35,445 nt of DNA from Verrucomicrobiales bacterium (GCA_017853785.1 JAFMIX010000003.1:1-35445), one strand, 5' to 3'; shown: positions 15,119 through 23,760, numbered from the stretch's first letter. Numbers and translations: made by a program. Notes: a model not told the origin generated them from the letters alone.

Positions 15119-16999
15119 ATGGTAAAGCAACTACAATTCAAGCGGCTGTTCTGGCTGGCGCTGCTGCTCGTCTTTGGATTCGCGGGCCTCGGGCTCCGGC
15201 TCGGCTCGCTCCAGGTGCTCCGGCACGAAGAGCTCTCCAACCTCGCGCAGCGCAACACCCAGCGCACCTTCTCCCTGGAACCGCGCCGTGGCGACATCCT
15301 CGACGCCAAAGGAAACCTGCTCGCGACGAGCGTCTTCGTGAAGACCGTTGCCGCCGATTGGAACTTCATCGGCCCGCGCGTACGCGAAGTCGCCCATGCC
15401 GTCGCTCCGGTGCTCGGGCTGGACGAAGCGGGGTTGGTGCAATTTCTCGAATCCCGCCGCCTGCGTAAAAATTCCAAGGGGGAGACCGTCACCAACGCCT
15501 TCGTCGTCCTGAAGAATAAAGTTTCCGCCGAAACCTGGGAGCGGTTGCAGCAGACCATGGCCAATCTTTCCTTCGGCGTGGAAGAAAAGAAACTCCCCAA
15601 AGCCGAGCAAGCCTTCTACCGCAACCTCCGCGCGAAAGCCATCGTCGCCGACCCGCGCAGCGACCAGATCCGGGTCTATCCCAACCAGCAACTCGCCGCG
15701 CATGTCCTGGGCTATGTCGGTCTCGCCGACCGCATCGTCAACAGCAACCGCGTGAGCGAACTCGCCGGAGCGGAAGGCATCGAGCGCGTGCTGAACTCCA
15801 AGCTCTCTGGCGTCTCCGGCTGGCGCGTCACCGAAACCGACCGCCGCAATCGCGAACTGCTGACCCTTCGCGAACAGGAAGTCGCGCCGCACGACGGCCT
15901 CAACGTTGTGCTGACCATTGATTCCATGATCCAACACATCGCCGAGACGGCCCTGGCCGAGGCGGTGCAGAAACATTCGCCCATCAGCGCCTCTGCCATC
16001 GTCGTGCGCCCCCGCACTGGGGAAATCTTGGCGATGGCCACGCTGCCGAACTACGACCCGAACAATCCCGGGGCCGCTGCCGCCGCCGCCCGCCGCAACC
16101 GCGTCATCAGCGACCTTGCCGAACCTGGCTCGACCTTCAAAGTGGTCGTCGTTTCCGGCGCCCTGAATGACGGGCTGGTGCGGCTGACGGATAAGTTCGA
16201 CTGCGAGCGGGGAAAATTCGCCTTCGCCGGGCGGGTGCTCCACGACCACGACCCCTACGACACCCTCACGGTGGAGAACATCATCACCAAATCGTCGAAC
16301 ATCGGCTCGGCCAAAATCGGCATCCTGCTCCAGGAAGCACGGCTGCACCAATACATCCGCGACTTCGGTTTTGGCACCGCCACGGGAATTCCCTTGAGCG
16401 GCGAAGTGCGCGGCATTGTGAATCCCGTCAAGAGCTGGTCCAAGGTTTCCATCGCGCAGATTCCGATGGGCCACGGCGTCGCCGTGACTCCGTTGCAAAT
16501 GATCATGGCCATGAGCGCCATTGCGAACGACGGCGTCTTGATGCGCCCCTTGCTCGTGGATCGGCTCGAAGACGAGACCGGCCATGCTGTCGCGCAGTAT
16601 CCGCCGCAACGCGTCCGCCAAGTCATCAGCGCCGCCGCCGCGCACGAAATGGTCAAGGCTCTCAAGACCGTCGTCACCACGGATGGCACGGCCGCCAAGG
16701 CGGCGCTCGACTATTACACCGTGGCCGGCAAGACCGGCACGGCACAGAAGGTCATCAATGGCCAATACGCCAACGACAAATTTTTCTCCTCCTTCATCGG
16801 CTTCTTCCCGGCGGAGAATCCCGAGCTGTGCATCTCGGTCGTTTTGGACGAACCGAAAGGCGGCCACTATGGCGGCCAAGTGGCGGCCCCCGCCTTCAAG
16901 CAGATCGCCGAACGTGCGGCCAACTACCTCAACATCCGTCCCGACCGCGAAACTGAAGCCAAACCTGGCAAACCAACCAACCTCACCAAGAAATCTTGA
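15119..16999 (+). CDS. ftsI: septal peptidoglycan transpeptidase (penicillin-binding protein FtsI/PBP3)
   Basis: A 626-residue class B PBP that cross-links septal peptidoglycan, anchored by one N-terminal helix (about 10-30). The dimerisation/pedestal domain spans about 40-230 with RGDILDAKGNLLATS (58-71). The transpeptidase domain starts near 260. Active-site motifs are S338-T-F-K341 (EPGSTFK), S392-S-N394 (KSSN) and K538-T-G540 (AGKTGTAQ). No PASTA domain is present. ATG 15119 is preceded by AGGA only 1 bp away, so the ribosome site is poor. The stop overlaps the TTG start of the SIMPL gene. Position and partner ftsW (21489) favour the division role over elongation (MrdA). Confidence 0.95.
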   Translation: MVKQLQFKRLFWLALLLVFGFAGLGLRLGSLQVLRHEELSNLAQRNTQRTFSLEPRRGDILDAKGNLLATSVFVKTVAADWNFIGPRVREVAHAVAPVLGLDEAGLVQFLESRRLRKNSKGETVTNAFVVLKNKVSAETWERLQQTMANLSFGVEEKKLPKAEQAFYRNLRAKAIVADPRSDQIRVYPNQQLAAHVLGYVGLADRIVNSNRVSELAGAEGIERVLNSKLSGVSGWRVTETDRRNRELLTLREQEVAPHDGLNVVLTIDSMIQHIAETALAEAVQKHSPISASAIVVRPRTGEILAMATLPNYDPNNPGAAAAAARRNRVISDLAEPGSTFKVVVVSGALNDGLVRLTDKFDCERGKFAFAGRVLHDHDPYDTLTVENIITKSSNIGSAKIGILLQEARLHQYIRDFGFGTATGIPLSGEVRGIVNPVKSWSKVSIAQIPMGHGVAVTPLQMIMAMSAIANDGVLMRPLLVDRLEDETGHAVAQYPPQRVRQVISAAAAHEMVKALKTVVTTDGTAAKAALDYYTVAGKTGTAQKVINGQYANDKFFSSFIGFFPAENPELCISVVLDEPKGGHYGGQVAAPAFKQIAERAANYLNIRPDRETEAKPGKPTNLTKKS

Positions 17000-17727
17000 A
17001 TCCCTCCCGCCCCCAACTTTTCGGAATGCTCGCCGGCCTGTTCCTCGCCGCCGGGCTCGTGTGCTCCGCCATGCTCGCCACCGGCGCGTGGGTGAAGATC
17101 AAGAACTCGCAATTCATCAACGTCAAAGGCTCCGTGCAGAAAAGCATCGAGTCTGACCTCGCCATCTGGTCGGGCAGCTTTCAGACCGAGGCTGAAACCT
17201 TGCTCGCCGCGCAGAAAAAAATCCGGGATGACCGCGCGCTCGTCGAAAAATTTCTCCAGAGCGCGGGCGTGAAGGAATTCGCCTTCCTGCCCATCGGCAT
17301 CGAGGAGCTCAAGGCCACGCAGAAATCTGCCGATGGTTTTGTTTCGCACCGGACCACCGGCTATCGCCTGCGCCAGGGCGTATCGGTGGAGTCCGCGGAC
17401 GTGGACCGGTTGGACCGGCTCGACACCACGCCGCTCGTCGAGCAGGGGGTGCTGTTCACCGTTGCTCCCATTCAATTCATCTACACCCGCGCCGGCGACA
17501 CGAAGGTCGAGATGCTCGCCGCCGCGACCAAGGATGCCCGCACGCGTGCGGAGCAGATTGCACGACAGGGAGGCTGCACCATCGCGCGCTTGCATAGCGC
17601 GGACCAAGGCATCTTCCAGATCACGCCCCGGCACAGCGGCGCGACCAGTTGGCAGGGCGAGAGTGACACTTCTTCGCGCCAGAAAACCATCACCGCCGTC
17701 GTGACCGCCAGCTTTATGCTGAAATAA
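16996..17727 (+). CDS. SIMPL-domain (DUF541) protein, membrane-anchored
   Basis: A 243-residue protein starting at TTG 16996, which overlaps the ftsI stop in TTGA; ATG 17026 is the alternative and would still keep most of the signal anchor (about 8-30). The rest (about 40-240) is a SIMPL/DUF541 domain, with the segment FINVKGSVQKSIESDLAIWS and later YRLRQGVSVESADVDRLDRL, and DARTRAEQIARQGGCTIARL, the helix-strand pattern of the family. SIMPL proteins are usually periplasmic, with little known function. Here it sits where murE usually lies, between ftsI and murF, with tight coupling to ftsI and a 4-bp gap before murF. A role in the cell envelope is inferred from context only. Confidence 0.85.
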   Translation: MNPSRPQLFGMLAGLFLAAGLVCSAMLATGAWVKIKNSQFINVKGSVQKSIESDLAIWSGSFQTEAETLLAAQKKIRDDRALVEKFLQSAGVKEFAFLPIGIEELKATQKSADGFVSHRTTGYRLRQGVSVESADVDRLDRLDTTPLVEQGVLFTVAPIQFIYTRAGDTKVEMLAAATKDARTRAEQIARQGGCTIARLHSADQGIFQITPRHSGATSWQGESDTSSRQKTITAVVTASFMLK

Positions 17728-17731
17728 AATT

Positions 17732-19123
17732 GTGGAAGCGCGCTCATTGAAATTTATTGCCGCGGCCTGCGGCGGGGAAATCCTGCGGGGCGCGGTGGGT
17801 GCGATGGTGACGCGCGTGTGCATCGATTCCCGCCGGGCACAGTCCGGTGATTTGTTCTTTGCCATCAAAGGCGACCGCTTCGATGGCCATGACTTTCTCG
17901 AAGAAGTCGCGGCCAAGAACGTGGCGGCCGTCGTCATCGCGCGAAATCGCAAGCCGGCTCAATTGCCTGACTGCGCGGTGATCGTTGTGACCGAGGTGCG
18001 CGCGGCGCTGGGCCAGTTCGCGGCGGCGCATCGGGCGGAACTGGATTTGCCCGTCATCGCCGTCGGCGGTTCGAACGGCAAGACGACGACGAAGGATCTG
18101 ATTGCTGCCGTGCTGCGGCAGAAGTTCACCACGCTCGCGAGTGCGGCGAGCTTCAATAACGACATCGGCGTGCCGCTCACACTGTCGCAGTTGACGCGCG
18201 AACATCACGCCGCCGTGGTGGAAGTCGGCACGAATCATCCCGGCGAACTCGCGCCGCTGGTGCGGATGGCCGCACCGCAGTTCGGCGTCATCACGAACAT
18301 CGGGCGGGAGCATCTGGAATTTTTCGGCGACCTCGCTGGCGTGGCGGCGGAGGAGGGCAAACTCGCCGAGCTGCTGCCTGCGACGGGGAAATTATTTTTG
18401 AACGGCGACGACCCGACGACGGAAGTCATGGGCCTGCGTACTCCGGCTAAAGTTGTACGCGTGGGGCTGGGGCGCAGCTGCCACTGGAACGCGGGCGCGA
18501 TCCGCGGTGATCGCCGCGGCACGACCTTCAACGTCGTCGCGCCGGTGGTGGGGTTGGTCGGCGAGTATCGCATCAATTTGCTGGGGCGGCATCAGGTGGT
18601 GAACGCGCTCTTTGCCATCGCGGTCGGCGCGGAGCTGGGTTTGAGCCGCGAGGAAATCCAGCGTGGCTTGAGCGCGTGTCCGCCGGCGAAGATGCGGCTG
18701 CAACTTTGGGAAGCGAACGGCGTGACGGTGCTGGACGACAGTTACAACTCGAACGCGGATTCCATGGCCGCCGCGCTGCAAGTGCTGGCGGAATTGCCAG
18801 GCGCCGGGCGGCGGATTGCGGTCCTCGGCGACATGGCCGAGCTCGGCGTGCACGCGGAGGCCGCGCATGCGGAAGTCGGGCAGCGCGCTGCGGCGGCGGG
18901 CGTGGGGCAGTTGTTCGCCGTGGGCCAGATGGCGGGTGTGCTGGCGGCGGCGGCGCGGGCGGCGGGCCTGACGCGCATCTTTGAATTTCCGGATGCGGCG
19001 GCGGCGGCCGGCGCGGTGGAAAATTTTGTGAAGCCGGGCGATGTGGTGTTGTTGAAAGCGTCGCGGGCGGTGCGGCTGGAGCAGGTGGCGGAACGGTTGC
19101 AGGCCGAGCCGGCCGGGAAGTGA
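17732..19123 (+). CDS. murF: UDP-N-acetylmuramoyl-tripeptide-D-alanyl-D-alanine ligase
   Basis: A 463-residue Mur ligase adding D-Ala-D-Ala to UDP-MurNAc-tripeptide in the cytosol. It starts at GTG 17732, 4 bp after the SIMPL gene. The N-terminal domain has the MurF-specific CIDSRRAQSGDLFFAIKGDRFDGH pattern (30-53). The ATP-binding P-loop is GGSNGKTTTK (112-121). The central domain has VVEVGTNHPGEL and ITNIGREHLEFFG. The C-terminal domain has LDDSYNSNADSM and LKASRAVRLEQV, as in MurF. It precedes mraY by 4 bp. Because murE is missing from the cluster, its substrate must be made by a ligase encoded elsewhere. Confidence 0.96.
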   Translation: MEARSLKFIAAACGGEILRGAVGAMVTRVCIDSRRAQSGDLFFAIKGDRFDGHDFLEEVAAKNVAAVVIARNRKPAQLPDCAVIVVTEVRAALGQFAAAHRAELDLPVIAVGGSNGKTTTKDLIAAVLRQKFTTLASAASFNNDIGVPLTLSQLTREHHAAVVEVGTNHPGELAPLVRMAAPQFGVITNIGREHLEFFGDLAGVAAEEGKLAELLPATGKLFLNGDDPTTEVMGLRTPAKVVRVGLGRSCHWNAGAIRGDRRGTTFNVVAPVVGLVGEYRINLLGRHQVVNALFAIAVGAELGLSREEIQRGLSACPPAKMRLQLWEANGVTVLDDSYNSNADSMAAALQVLAELPGAGRRIAVLGDMAELGVHAEAAHAEVGQRAAAAGVGQLFAVGQMAGVLAAAARAAGLTRIFEFPDAAAAAGAVENFVKPGDVVLLKASRAVRLEQVAERLQAEPAGK

Positions 19124-19127
19124 TGCG

Positions 19128-20270
19128 ATGTTATATTATTTGAGCCATTATCTTTTGAACGCGGCCCACGGCACGGAGTGGGCGGCGGCGCTCTCGCCGT
19201 TGCGCGTGTTCAAATACATCACGTTCCGCAGTGCGGGCGCGGCGGTGACGGCGCTGGTGTTGAGCTGGCTGTTCGCGCCGCGGATGATTGCGTGGCTCAA
19301 GCAGATAAAGTTCGGCCAGGAATACGCCGACAAGGCGGAGGGCGCGGGCGTGGCGCACGCGACGGTGAAACGCGGCACGCCGACGATGGGCGGGTTGTTG
19401 ATCGTCTCGACGCTGACGATCTCGACGTTGCTGTGGGCGGACTGGAATCCGCTGGTGGCCTTGACGCTGCTGGCGTTGGTGACGTTCTGCGGGCTGGGCT
19501 TCCACGATGACTACACAAAAATCGCGCAAGGCAATGCCCGTGGTGCCACGTCCGTGGTGAAACTGGTTGTGCAGACGACTTTGGCCTTGGGCATCGGCAT
19601 TTATCTGTGGCTCGTGCCGGCGACGAGCAAGCTGGTTACGGACATCATGGTGCCGTTCTACAAGCATCCCGTGGTGACGGGTGCGGTCGGGCTGGGCCTG
19701 TTGCTGATCGTGCTGACCATCGTGGGCAGTTCCAACGCGGTGAACCTCACGGACGGGCTGGACGGATTGGCGATCGGCTGTACGCTGATCGTTTCGTTCG
19801 CGCTGCTGGTGTTGACGTATCTCGCGGGGAATTTCAAGACGGCGAGCTACCTGCAGATTCCGTTCGTGCCGGGCGCGGACGAATTGACGGTGTTTTGCGC
19901 GGCGCTCATCGGCGCAGGGTTGGGCTTTCTTTGGTATAACTGCCATCCGGCGCAGGTGTTCATGGGTGACACGGGGTCGCTCGCGCTCGGTGGTGCGCTC
20001 GGCGTGATAGCGGTCCTGATCCATCAGCCGTTTGTGTTGTTCATCGCCGGCGGGGTGTTCGTGCTGGAGGCCGCCTCCGTGATGCTGCAGACGGGGTGGT
20101 TCAAATTCACCCGCAAACGCTATGGCATCGGGCGGCGGATTTTTCTGATGGCTCCGCTGCATCATCATTTCCAAAAAAAGAGCTGGCACGAGACGCAGGT
20201 CGTGATCCGGTTTTACATCCTGTGCATTTTGTTCGTAGTGCTCGCGCTGAGCACTCTGAAAATCCGCTGA
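19128..20270 (+). CDS. mraY: phospho-N-acetylmuramoyl-pentapeptide-transferase
   Basis: A 380-residue polytopic enzyme (about ten membrane segments) that transfers phospho-MurNAc-pentapeptide to undecaprenyl phosphate, giving lipid I. Catalytic and Mg-binding residues are present: D127/D128 (GFHDDYTKI), D209 (NAVNLTDGLDGLA) and D281 (FMGDTGSLALGG). The HHH motif is at 345-347 (MAPLHHHFQKK). KRGTPTMGGL (81-90) is the usual cytoplasmic loop. It starts 4 bp after murF. Downstream there is a 351-bp gap with a hairpin before the LysM gene, the largest break in the cluster, so transcription may be adjusted there. Confidence 0.97.
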   Translation: MLYYLSHYLLNAAHGTEWAAALSPLRVFKYITFRSAGAAVTALVLSWLFAPRMIAWLKQIKFGQEYADKAEGAGVAHATVKRGTPTMGGLLIVSTLTISTLLWADWNPLVALTLLALVTFCGLGFHDDYTKIAQGNARGATSVVKLVVQTTLALGIGIYLWLVPATSKLVTDIMVPFYKHPVVTGAVGLGLLLIVLTIVGSSNAVNLTDGLDGLAIGCTLIVSFALLVLTYLAGNFKTASYLQIPFVPGADELTVFCAALIGAGLGFLWYNCHPAQVFMGDTGSLALGGALGVIAVLIHQPFVLFIAGGVFVLEAASVMLQTGWFKFTRKRYGIGRRIFLMAPLHHHFQKKSWHETQVVIRFYILCILFVVLALSTLKIR

Positions 20271-20621
20271 TCGCCATGCCCATTTTACGACCCGACAAAA
20301 ACCTGATGCCCGGTGCGCCCCGCCGCGGGAAATCAGCGTTACCCCGGCGTGCTTTTACTCCTTGCGCCACCCCGGGTTCGTTGCTAAAAACACTGCGAGC
20401 AGCGGCGAAAAATTCAGGCGACAACAGCAAGGCGATTTCACTTTCACCGACTGACTTCGGCTTCGACCAGATACGGAACGGCAACCACCTGGGCGGGGCA
20501 TTTTTACCCGATGACAATTTAGTCCGCCGGGGAATTTTCCGAGGAAAAAATTCCCAGGCGGACTCAGACTCAACACAACCAACAACCACCTCAAAGAAAG
20601 GACGCAATCAGCGTTAAGCAA
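20271..20621. other. 351-bp intergenic gap within the dcw cluster
   Basis: No convincing gene is present. A 113-codon frame opens at 20276, but its codon use (cta, tta, cga, ata) differs from the neighbours and it runs through a strong hairpin. The region holds that hairpin (20522-20563) and a purine-rich AAAGGA about 20 bp before the LysM ATG, too far for a normal ribosome site. It is probably a leader or regulatory region for the second half of the cluster. Confidence 0.5.
20522..20563. repeat. 17-bp near-perfect hairpin in the mraY-LysM gap
   Basis: GTCCGCCGGGGAATTTT (20522-20538) and AAAATTCCCAGGCGGAC (20547-20563) are inverted copies with one mismatch around an 8-nt loop. On the plus strand it is not followed by a T-run, so it is not a classical terminator. 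It might be an attenuator, an RNA-processing site or a mobile short repeat. Confidence 0.55.
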
Positions 20622-21416
20622 ATGAAGCAACCGAATCCGTTCAACTCGCCTCAAACCCCACAGGACCGTCTCAACCAAAGCCGCACCCGCCTGCGCCTCG
20701 CCGTTTTCGGCGCGCTCGCGTTATGCCTGCTGGTGCTCGTGCCGCTGCTCGTTCAGGGATGCAAGCGCGAAGAGCCCCCTGCGCCGCCGGTTGACTCCGG
20801 TTTTCCGCCGCTGGTCACGGACACCAATCTGCCGCCGCTCGATTCGGCACACACCAACGTCACGTTGCCGCCCATCAGCTTCCCGCCGATGACCAACCCG
20901 GCCATTCCGCCCGTCGCACCTATCACCCCCGAAGTCCCGCCTGTGACCCCGGTCGCCGCCGATGGCGAATACACCGTGGCCAAAGGTGATTCCTTCTACA
21001 CCATCGGCCAGAAGCACGGTGTGTCCATCAAGGCCATCAGCGAGGCCAACCCCGGCGTGGATTCCACCAAGCTCAAGATCGGCCAGAAGCTGATCCTCCC
21101 CGCGCCCACCGCCGCCGCCCCGACCGCCACCCCCGGCGCTCCCTTCGCGGATGTCGCCAGCGGTGACAAGACCTACACCGTGAAGTCCGGCGACACGCTC
21201 ACCCGCATCGCCAAGACGCAGGGAGCGACGGTCAAGGCCATCAAGGCCGCGAACAACCTGACCACCGACCGCATCAAGGTCGGCCAGAAGCTGAAGATTC
21301 CCGGCAAGGCTGCGGCTGCCGCGCCCCTCCCTGTGACGGAACCGGCCCCGACCATCGTGCCGCCGCCGGCCCCGGAAACCGCGCCGGCTTTGCCGCCGCT
21401 CGCAGCCCCGAGATGA
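20622..21416 (+). CDS. membrane-anchored protein with two LysM domains
   Basis: A 264-residue protein with a short N-terminal cytoplasmic part, one hydrophobic segment (about 27-46, ending LLVQGCK), a proline-rich spacer (50-112), and two LysM domains (about 116-160, GEYTVAKGDSFYTIGQKHG; and 184-227, KTYTVKSGDTLTRIAKTQG), then an Ala/Pro tail. LysM domains bind the GlcNAc-containing glycan strands. The C47 context is not a good lipobox, so a membrane anchor is more likely than a lipoprotein. No catalytic domain (M23, NlpC, amidase) follows. It lies between mraY and ftsW, where murD is commonly found, and may tether or sense septal wall; this is inference from domain and place. Confidence 0.85.
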   Translation: MKQPNPFNSPQTPQDRLNQSRTRLRLAVFGALALCLLVLVPLLVQGCKREEPPAPPVDSGFPPLVTDTNLPPLDSAHTNVTLPPISFPPMTNPAIPPVAPITPEVPPVTPVAADGEYTVAKGDSFYTIGQKHGVSIKAISEANPGVDSTKLKIGQKLILPAPTAAAPTATPGAPFADVASGDKTYTVKSGDTLTRIAKTQGATVKAIKAANNLTTDRIKVGQKLKIPGKAAAAAPLPVTEPAPTIVPPPAPETAPALPPLAAPR

Positions 21417-21440
21417 TAGATTAAATAGTAAACATTCCAT

Positions 21441-21473
21441 CCCGGACGCCGGCTCCCCTCCCCGGCGTCCGGG
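21441..21473 (+). terminator. 12-bp perfect GC hairpin between the LysM gene and ftsW
   Basis: CCCGGACGCCGG (21441-21452) and CCGGCGTCCGGG (21462-21473) form a perfect 12-bp stem with a 9-nt loop, 15 bp before the ftsW ATG. No U-tract follows. It could be partial terminator, transcript-end stabiliser, or a structure affecting ftsW translation. Confidence 0.45.
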
Positions 21474-21488
21474 GCAGCGACAGGTCGA

Positions 21489-22640
21489 ATGAAATTGGCC
21501 GTCAATACTTTGGTTTTATGTGTGTGCGCACTCCTTGCCCTGGGGATGGTGATGCTTTACAGTGCGAGCATGGCCGATGAGGTGCGCAACCGGCAGGTGG
21601 GCGCTCACTACCTCATGGCGCAACTCGTCTGGTGCACGCTCGGTTTGGTCGGCGGCTGCGTCGTGGCGCTGCTTGACTACCGCACGCTGAAAAAAATCAC
21701 CCTTCCGCTGCTGCTGCTCGCCCTGTTTCTCCTGCTGCTGGTGCTGATTCCGCACATCGGCCTCAAGGTCAACGGGGCGCGCCGCTGGCTCGGCTTCCAC
21801 AGCATCCGCTTCCAGCCTTCTGAGCTGGCGAAGCTGGCCCTCATCGTCTTCCTCGCGTGGTATGGCGAGCGGTATCAGCGCCAGATGCACACCTGGATGC
21901 AGGGAATTGTCATTCCCGGTGCGTTCATCGGGGCGACGCTCCTGCTAATCTTCGTCGAACCGGACCGCGGTTCCACCATCCTGCTCGCGGCGGTGAGCGC
22001 CGCGATGTTGCTGCTCGCGGGCGTGCGCTGGAAATACTTCGTGCCGCCGGTGCTGGCCGGCGTGGCGGCGCTGGCACTTTCCATCTGGCATGACCCGATG
22101 CGCATGAAGCGCATCTTCAGCTGGCTTGATCTCGAGCAGACCAAGTCCGGCGTCGGCTACCAGGCGTATCAGGCGATGCTCGCGCTGGGGGCGGGCGGTT
22201 GGACCGGTCTCGGGCTTGGCAACGGCCGCCAGAAACTCGGCTTCGTGCCGGAACATCATACGGATTTCATTCTCTCCATCATCGGCGAGGAACTCGGCTT
22301 CGTGGCCACCTTTGCCGTCATCGTCGGCTTCATCCTCATCGTTGTGAGCGGACTTTACATCGCCCGGCACGCGCGCGACACCTTCGGGCTGTTGCTCGGG
22401 GCGGGCCTCACAATCCTCATCGGCCTCCAAGCCTTCATCAACATCGCCGTGGTCACCAGCGTCTTTCCGAACAAAGGGCTGCCCCTGCCGTTCATCAGTT
22501 ACGGCGGCTCGAATCTCCTGATGATGCTCGTGTGCGTCGGCTGCTTGCTGAGCATTGCCCGGCAGGCGCGCGAACCGGCGGCTGTGCCGGACCGCGCGGT
22601 TGAAACCGACGAATTCCCCGGCCTCCAAACGGCGCCATGA
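21489..22640 (+). CDS. ftsW: septal peptidoglycan polymerase (SEDS family)
   Basis: A 383-residue SEDS glycosyltransferase with about ten membrane segments that polymerises lipid II at the septum together with the class B PBP FtsI. Family signatures are LYSAS (23-27), KVNGARRWLGF (93-103), FQPSELAKLALIVFLAW (108-124) and EPDRGST (157-163), where D159 lies in the PDxG-type catalytic loop. HHTDFILSIIGEELG and NKGLPLPFISYGGSNLL follow near the C-terminus. FtsW and RodA are difficult to tell apart by sequence alone; the position inside the dcw cluster next to murG favours FtsW. Its stop overlaps the murG start in ATGA. Confidence 0.95.
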   Translation: MKLAVNTLVLCVCALLALGMVMLYSASMADEVRNRQVGAHYLMAQLVWCTLGLVGGCVVALLDYRTLKKITLPLLLLALFLLLLVLIPHIGLKVNGARRWLGFHSIRFQPSELAKLALIVFLAWYGERYQRQMHTWMQGIVIPGAFIGATLLLIFVEPDRGSTILLAAVSAAMLLLAGVRWKYFVPPVLAGVAALALSIWHDPMRMKRIFSWLDLEQTKSGVGYQAYQAMLALGAGGWTGLGLGNGRQKLGFVPEHHTDFILSIIGEELGFVATFAVIVGFILIVVSGLYIARHARDTFGLLLGAGLTILIGLQAFINIAVVTSVFPNKGLPLPFISYGGSNLLMMLVCVGCLLSIARQAREPAAVPDRAVETDEFPGLQTAP

Positions 22641-23758
22641 AATCGCCCGCCGCCACCAGCCCCCGCATCGCCATCGCCTGTGGCGGCACCGGCGGCCACC
22701 TCTTCCCCGGCATCGCCATCGGGGCGGAACTGCTCCAGCGCGGTGGCGCGGTCACGTTGCTCATCTCCCCCAAGGACGTGGATCAGCAGGCCGTGCGCAG
22801 CGTTGGCGGCATGGAAGTCGTCACGCTGCCGGCGGTGGCGTTGCAGGACGGCAATTATTTTTCGTTCGCCCGCAGTTTCTGGCAGGCGCGGGGCGCGGCC
22901 CTGAAACATTTCGCCGCCCAGCCGCCGCAGGCCGTGCTCGCGATGGGCGGCTTCACCGCCGCGCCGCCGGTGTTCGCCGCGAAAAAGTTCCGCGCCAAAA
23001 CCTTCCTCCACGAGTCCAACACCATCCCCGGTCGCGCCAACCGCTTCCTCGCCCGCCGTGTGGATGCGGCCTTCGTCGGTTTCCCCGAGGCCGCCCACCA
23101 GTTGCGCGCCCGCGACATCATGGTCGTCGGCACGCCCGTGCGGCCGCAGTTCGCACCGTCGCCGTTTCCGGAAATGCCGACCTCGATCTACCGCACGTCG
23201 CTCGGGCTCGATCCGGCCCGGCCCGTGGTGTTCGTCACCGGCGGCAGCCAGGGCGCGACCGGCTTGAACGATCTCATCCTCGCCGCGCTGCCCGCGCTGG
23301 CCGACCGGGCGGACGTCTGGCAATGGCTGCATCTCACCGGTCCGCGCGATGTCGAGCGGGTCAAAGCCGCCTACGCCGCGCACGGTTGCAAGGCGGTGGT
23401 GCAACCGTTCCTCGTGGAGATGGAAGCCGCTTTCCACGCCGCCACCGCCGTTGTCAGCCGCGCGGGGGCCTCGTCGCTCGCGGAGATCGCGGCGATGAAA
23501 CTTCCCGCGTTGCTTGTGCCACTGCCGACGGCGGCGGACGACCACCAACGCCACAACGCCCGGGCGTTCGCGACTGCGGGCGCGGCGCGCGTGTTGGAGC
23601 AGGCGGCCGCCACGCCGGAAAAGACCGCCGCGCTGCTGCGCGAGTTGATGGAAGCCCCGGCAGCGCGGACGGAAATACAAGTGGCACTGGCGAAACAGCA
23701 CACGCCGACAGCGGCGGCCCGGATCGCGGAAAACATCTTAAACGCTTTGAAGTCTTGA
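22637..23758 (+). CDS. murG: UDP-N-acetylglucosamine-N-acetylmuramyl-(pentapeptide) pyrophosphoryl-undecaprenol GlcNAc transferase
   Basis: A 373-residue GT28 enzyme of the inner-membrane cytosolic face that adds GlcNAc to lipid I to give lipid II. The N-domain has the glycine-rich GGTGGHLFPGIAIG (16-29), followed by AMGGFTAAPPVFAAK and FLHESNTIPGRANRFLA. The C-domain begins near 195 with VVFVTGGSQGATGLNDL and has SRAGASSLAEIAAMKLPALLVPLP, the UDP-GlcNAc site of the family. Its ATG overlaps the ftsW stop by four bases, giving coupled translation. It is followed by murB at 2 bp. murC, which often lies between these two, is absent. Confidence 0.96.
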   Translation: MKSPAATSPRIAIACGGTGGHLFPGIAIGAELLQRGGAVTLLISPKDVDQQAVRSVGGMEVVTLPAVALQDGNYFSFARSFWQARGAALKHFAAQPPQAVLAMGGFTAAPPVFAAKKFRAKTFLHESNTIPGRANRFLARRVDAAFVGFPEAAHQLRARDIMVVGTPVRPQFAPSPFPEMPTSIYRTSLGLDPARPVVFVTGGSQGATGLNDLILAALPALADRADVWQWLHLTGPRDVERVKAAYAAHGCKAVVQPFLVEMEAAFHAATAVVSRAGASSLAEIAAMKLPALLVPLPTAADDHQRHNARAFATAGAARVLEQAAATPEKTAALLRELMEAPAARTEIQVALAKQHTPTAAARIAENILNALKS

Positions 23759-23760
23759 GT

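Noticed and set aside
14810..15130. 106-codon minus-strand frame over the ftsL end and the ftsL-ftsI gap
   Set aside because: It overlaps ftsL antisense and its remaining part is the two hairpins; composition is Pro/Ser/Arg-rich as expected for an antisense reading.
15131..16879. 582-codon minus-strand open frame opposite ftsI
   Set aside because: Long antisense frames are common in GC-rich DNA; its Gly/Asp/His-rich sequence shows no domain, while the plus strand encodes a complete FtsI.
20276..20617. 113-codon open frame directly after mraY (MPILRPDKNLMPG...)
   Set aside because: Codon use unlike the neighbours, low-complexity basic composition, no homology recognised, and a strong hairpin lies within it.
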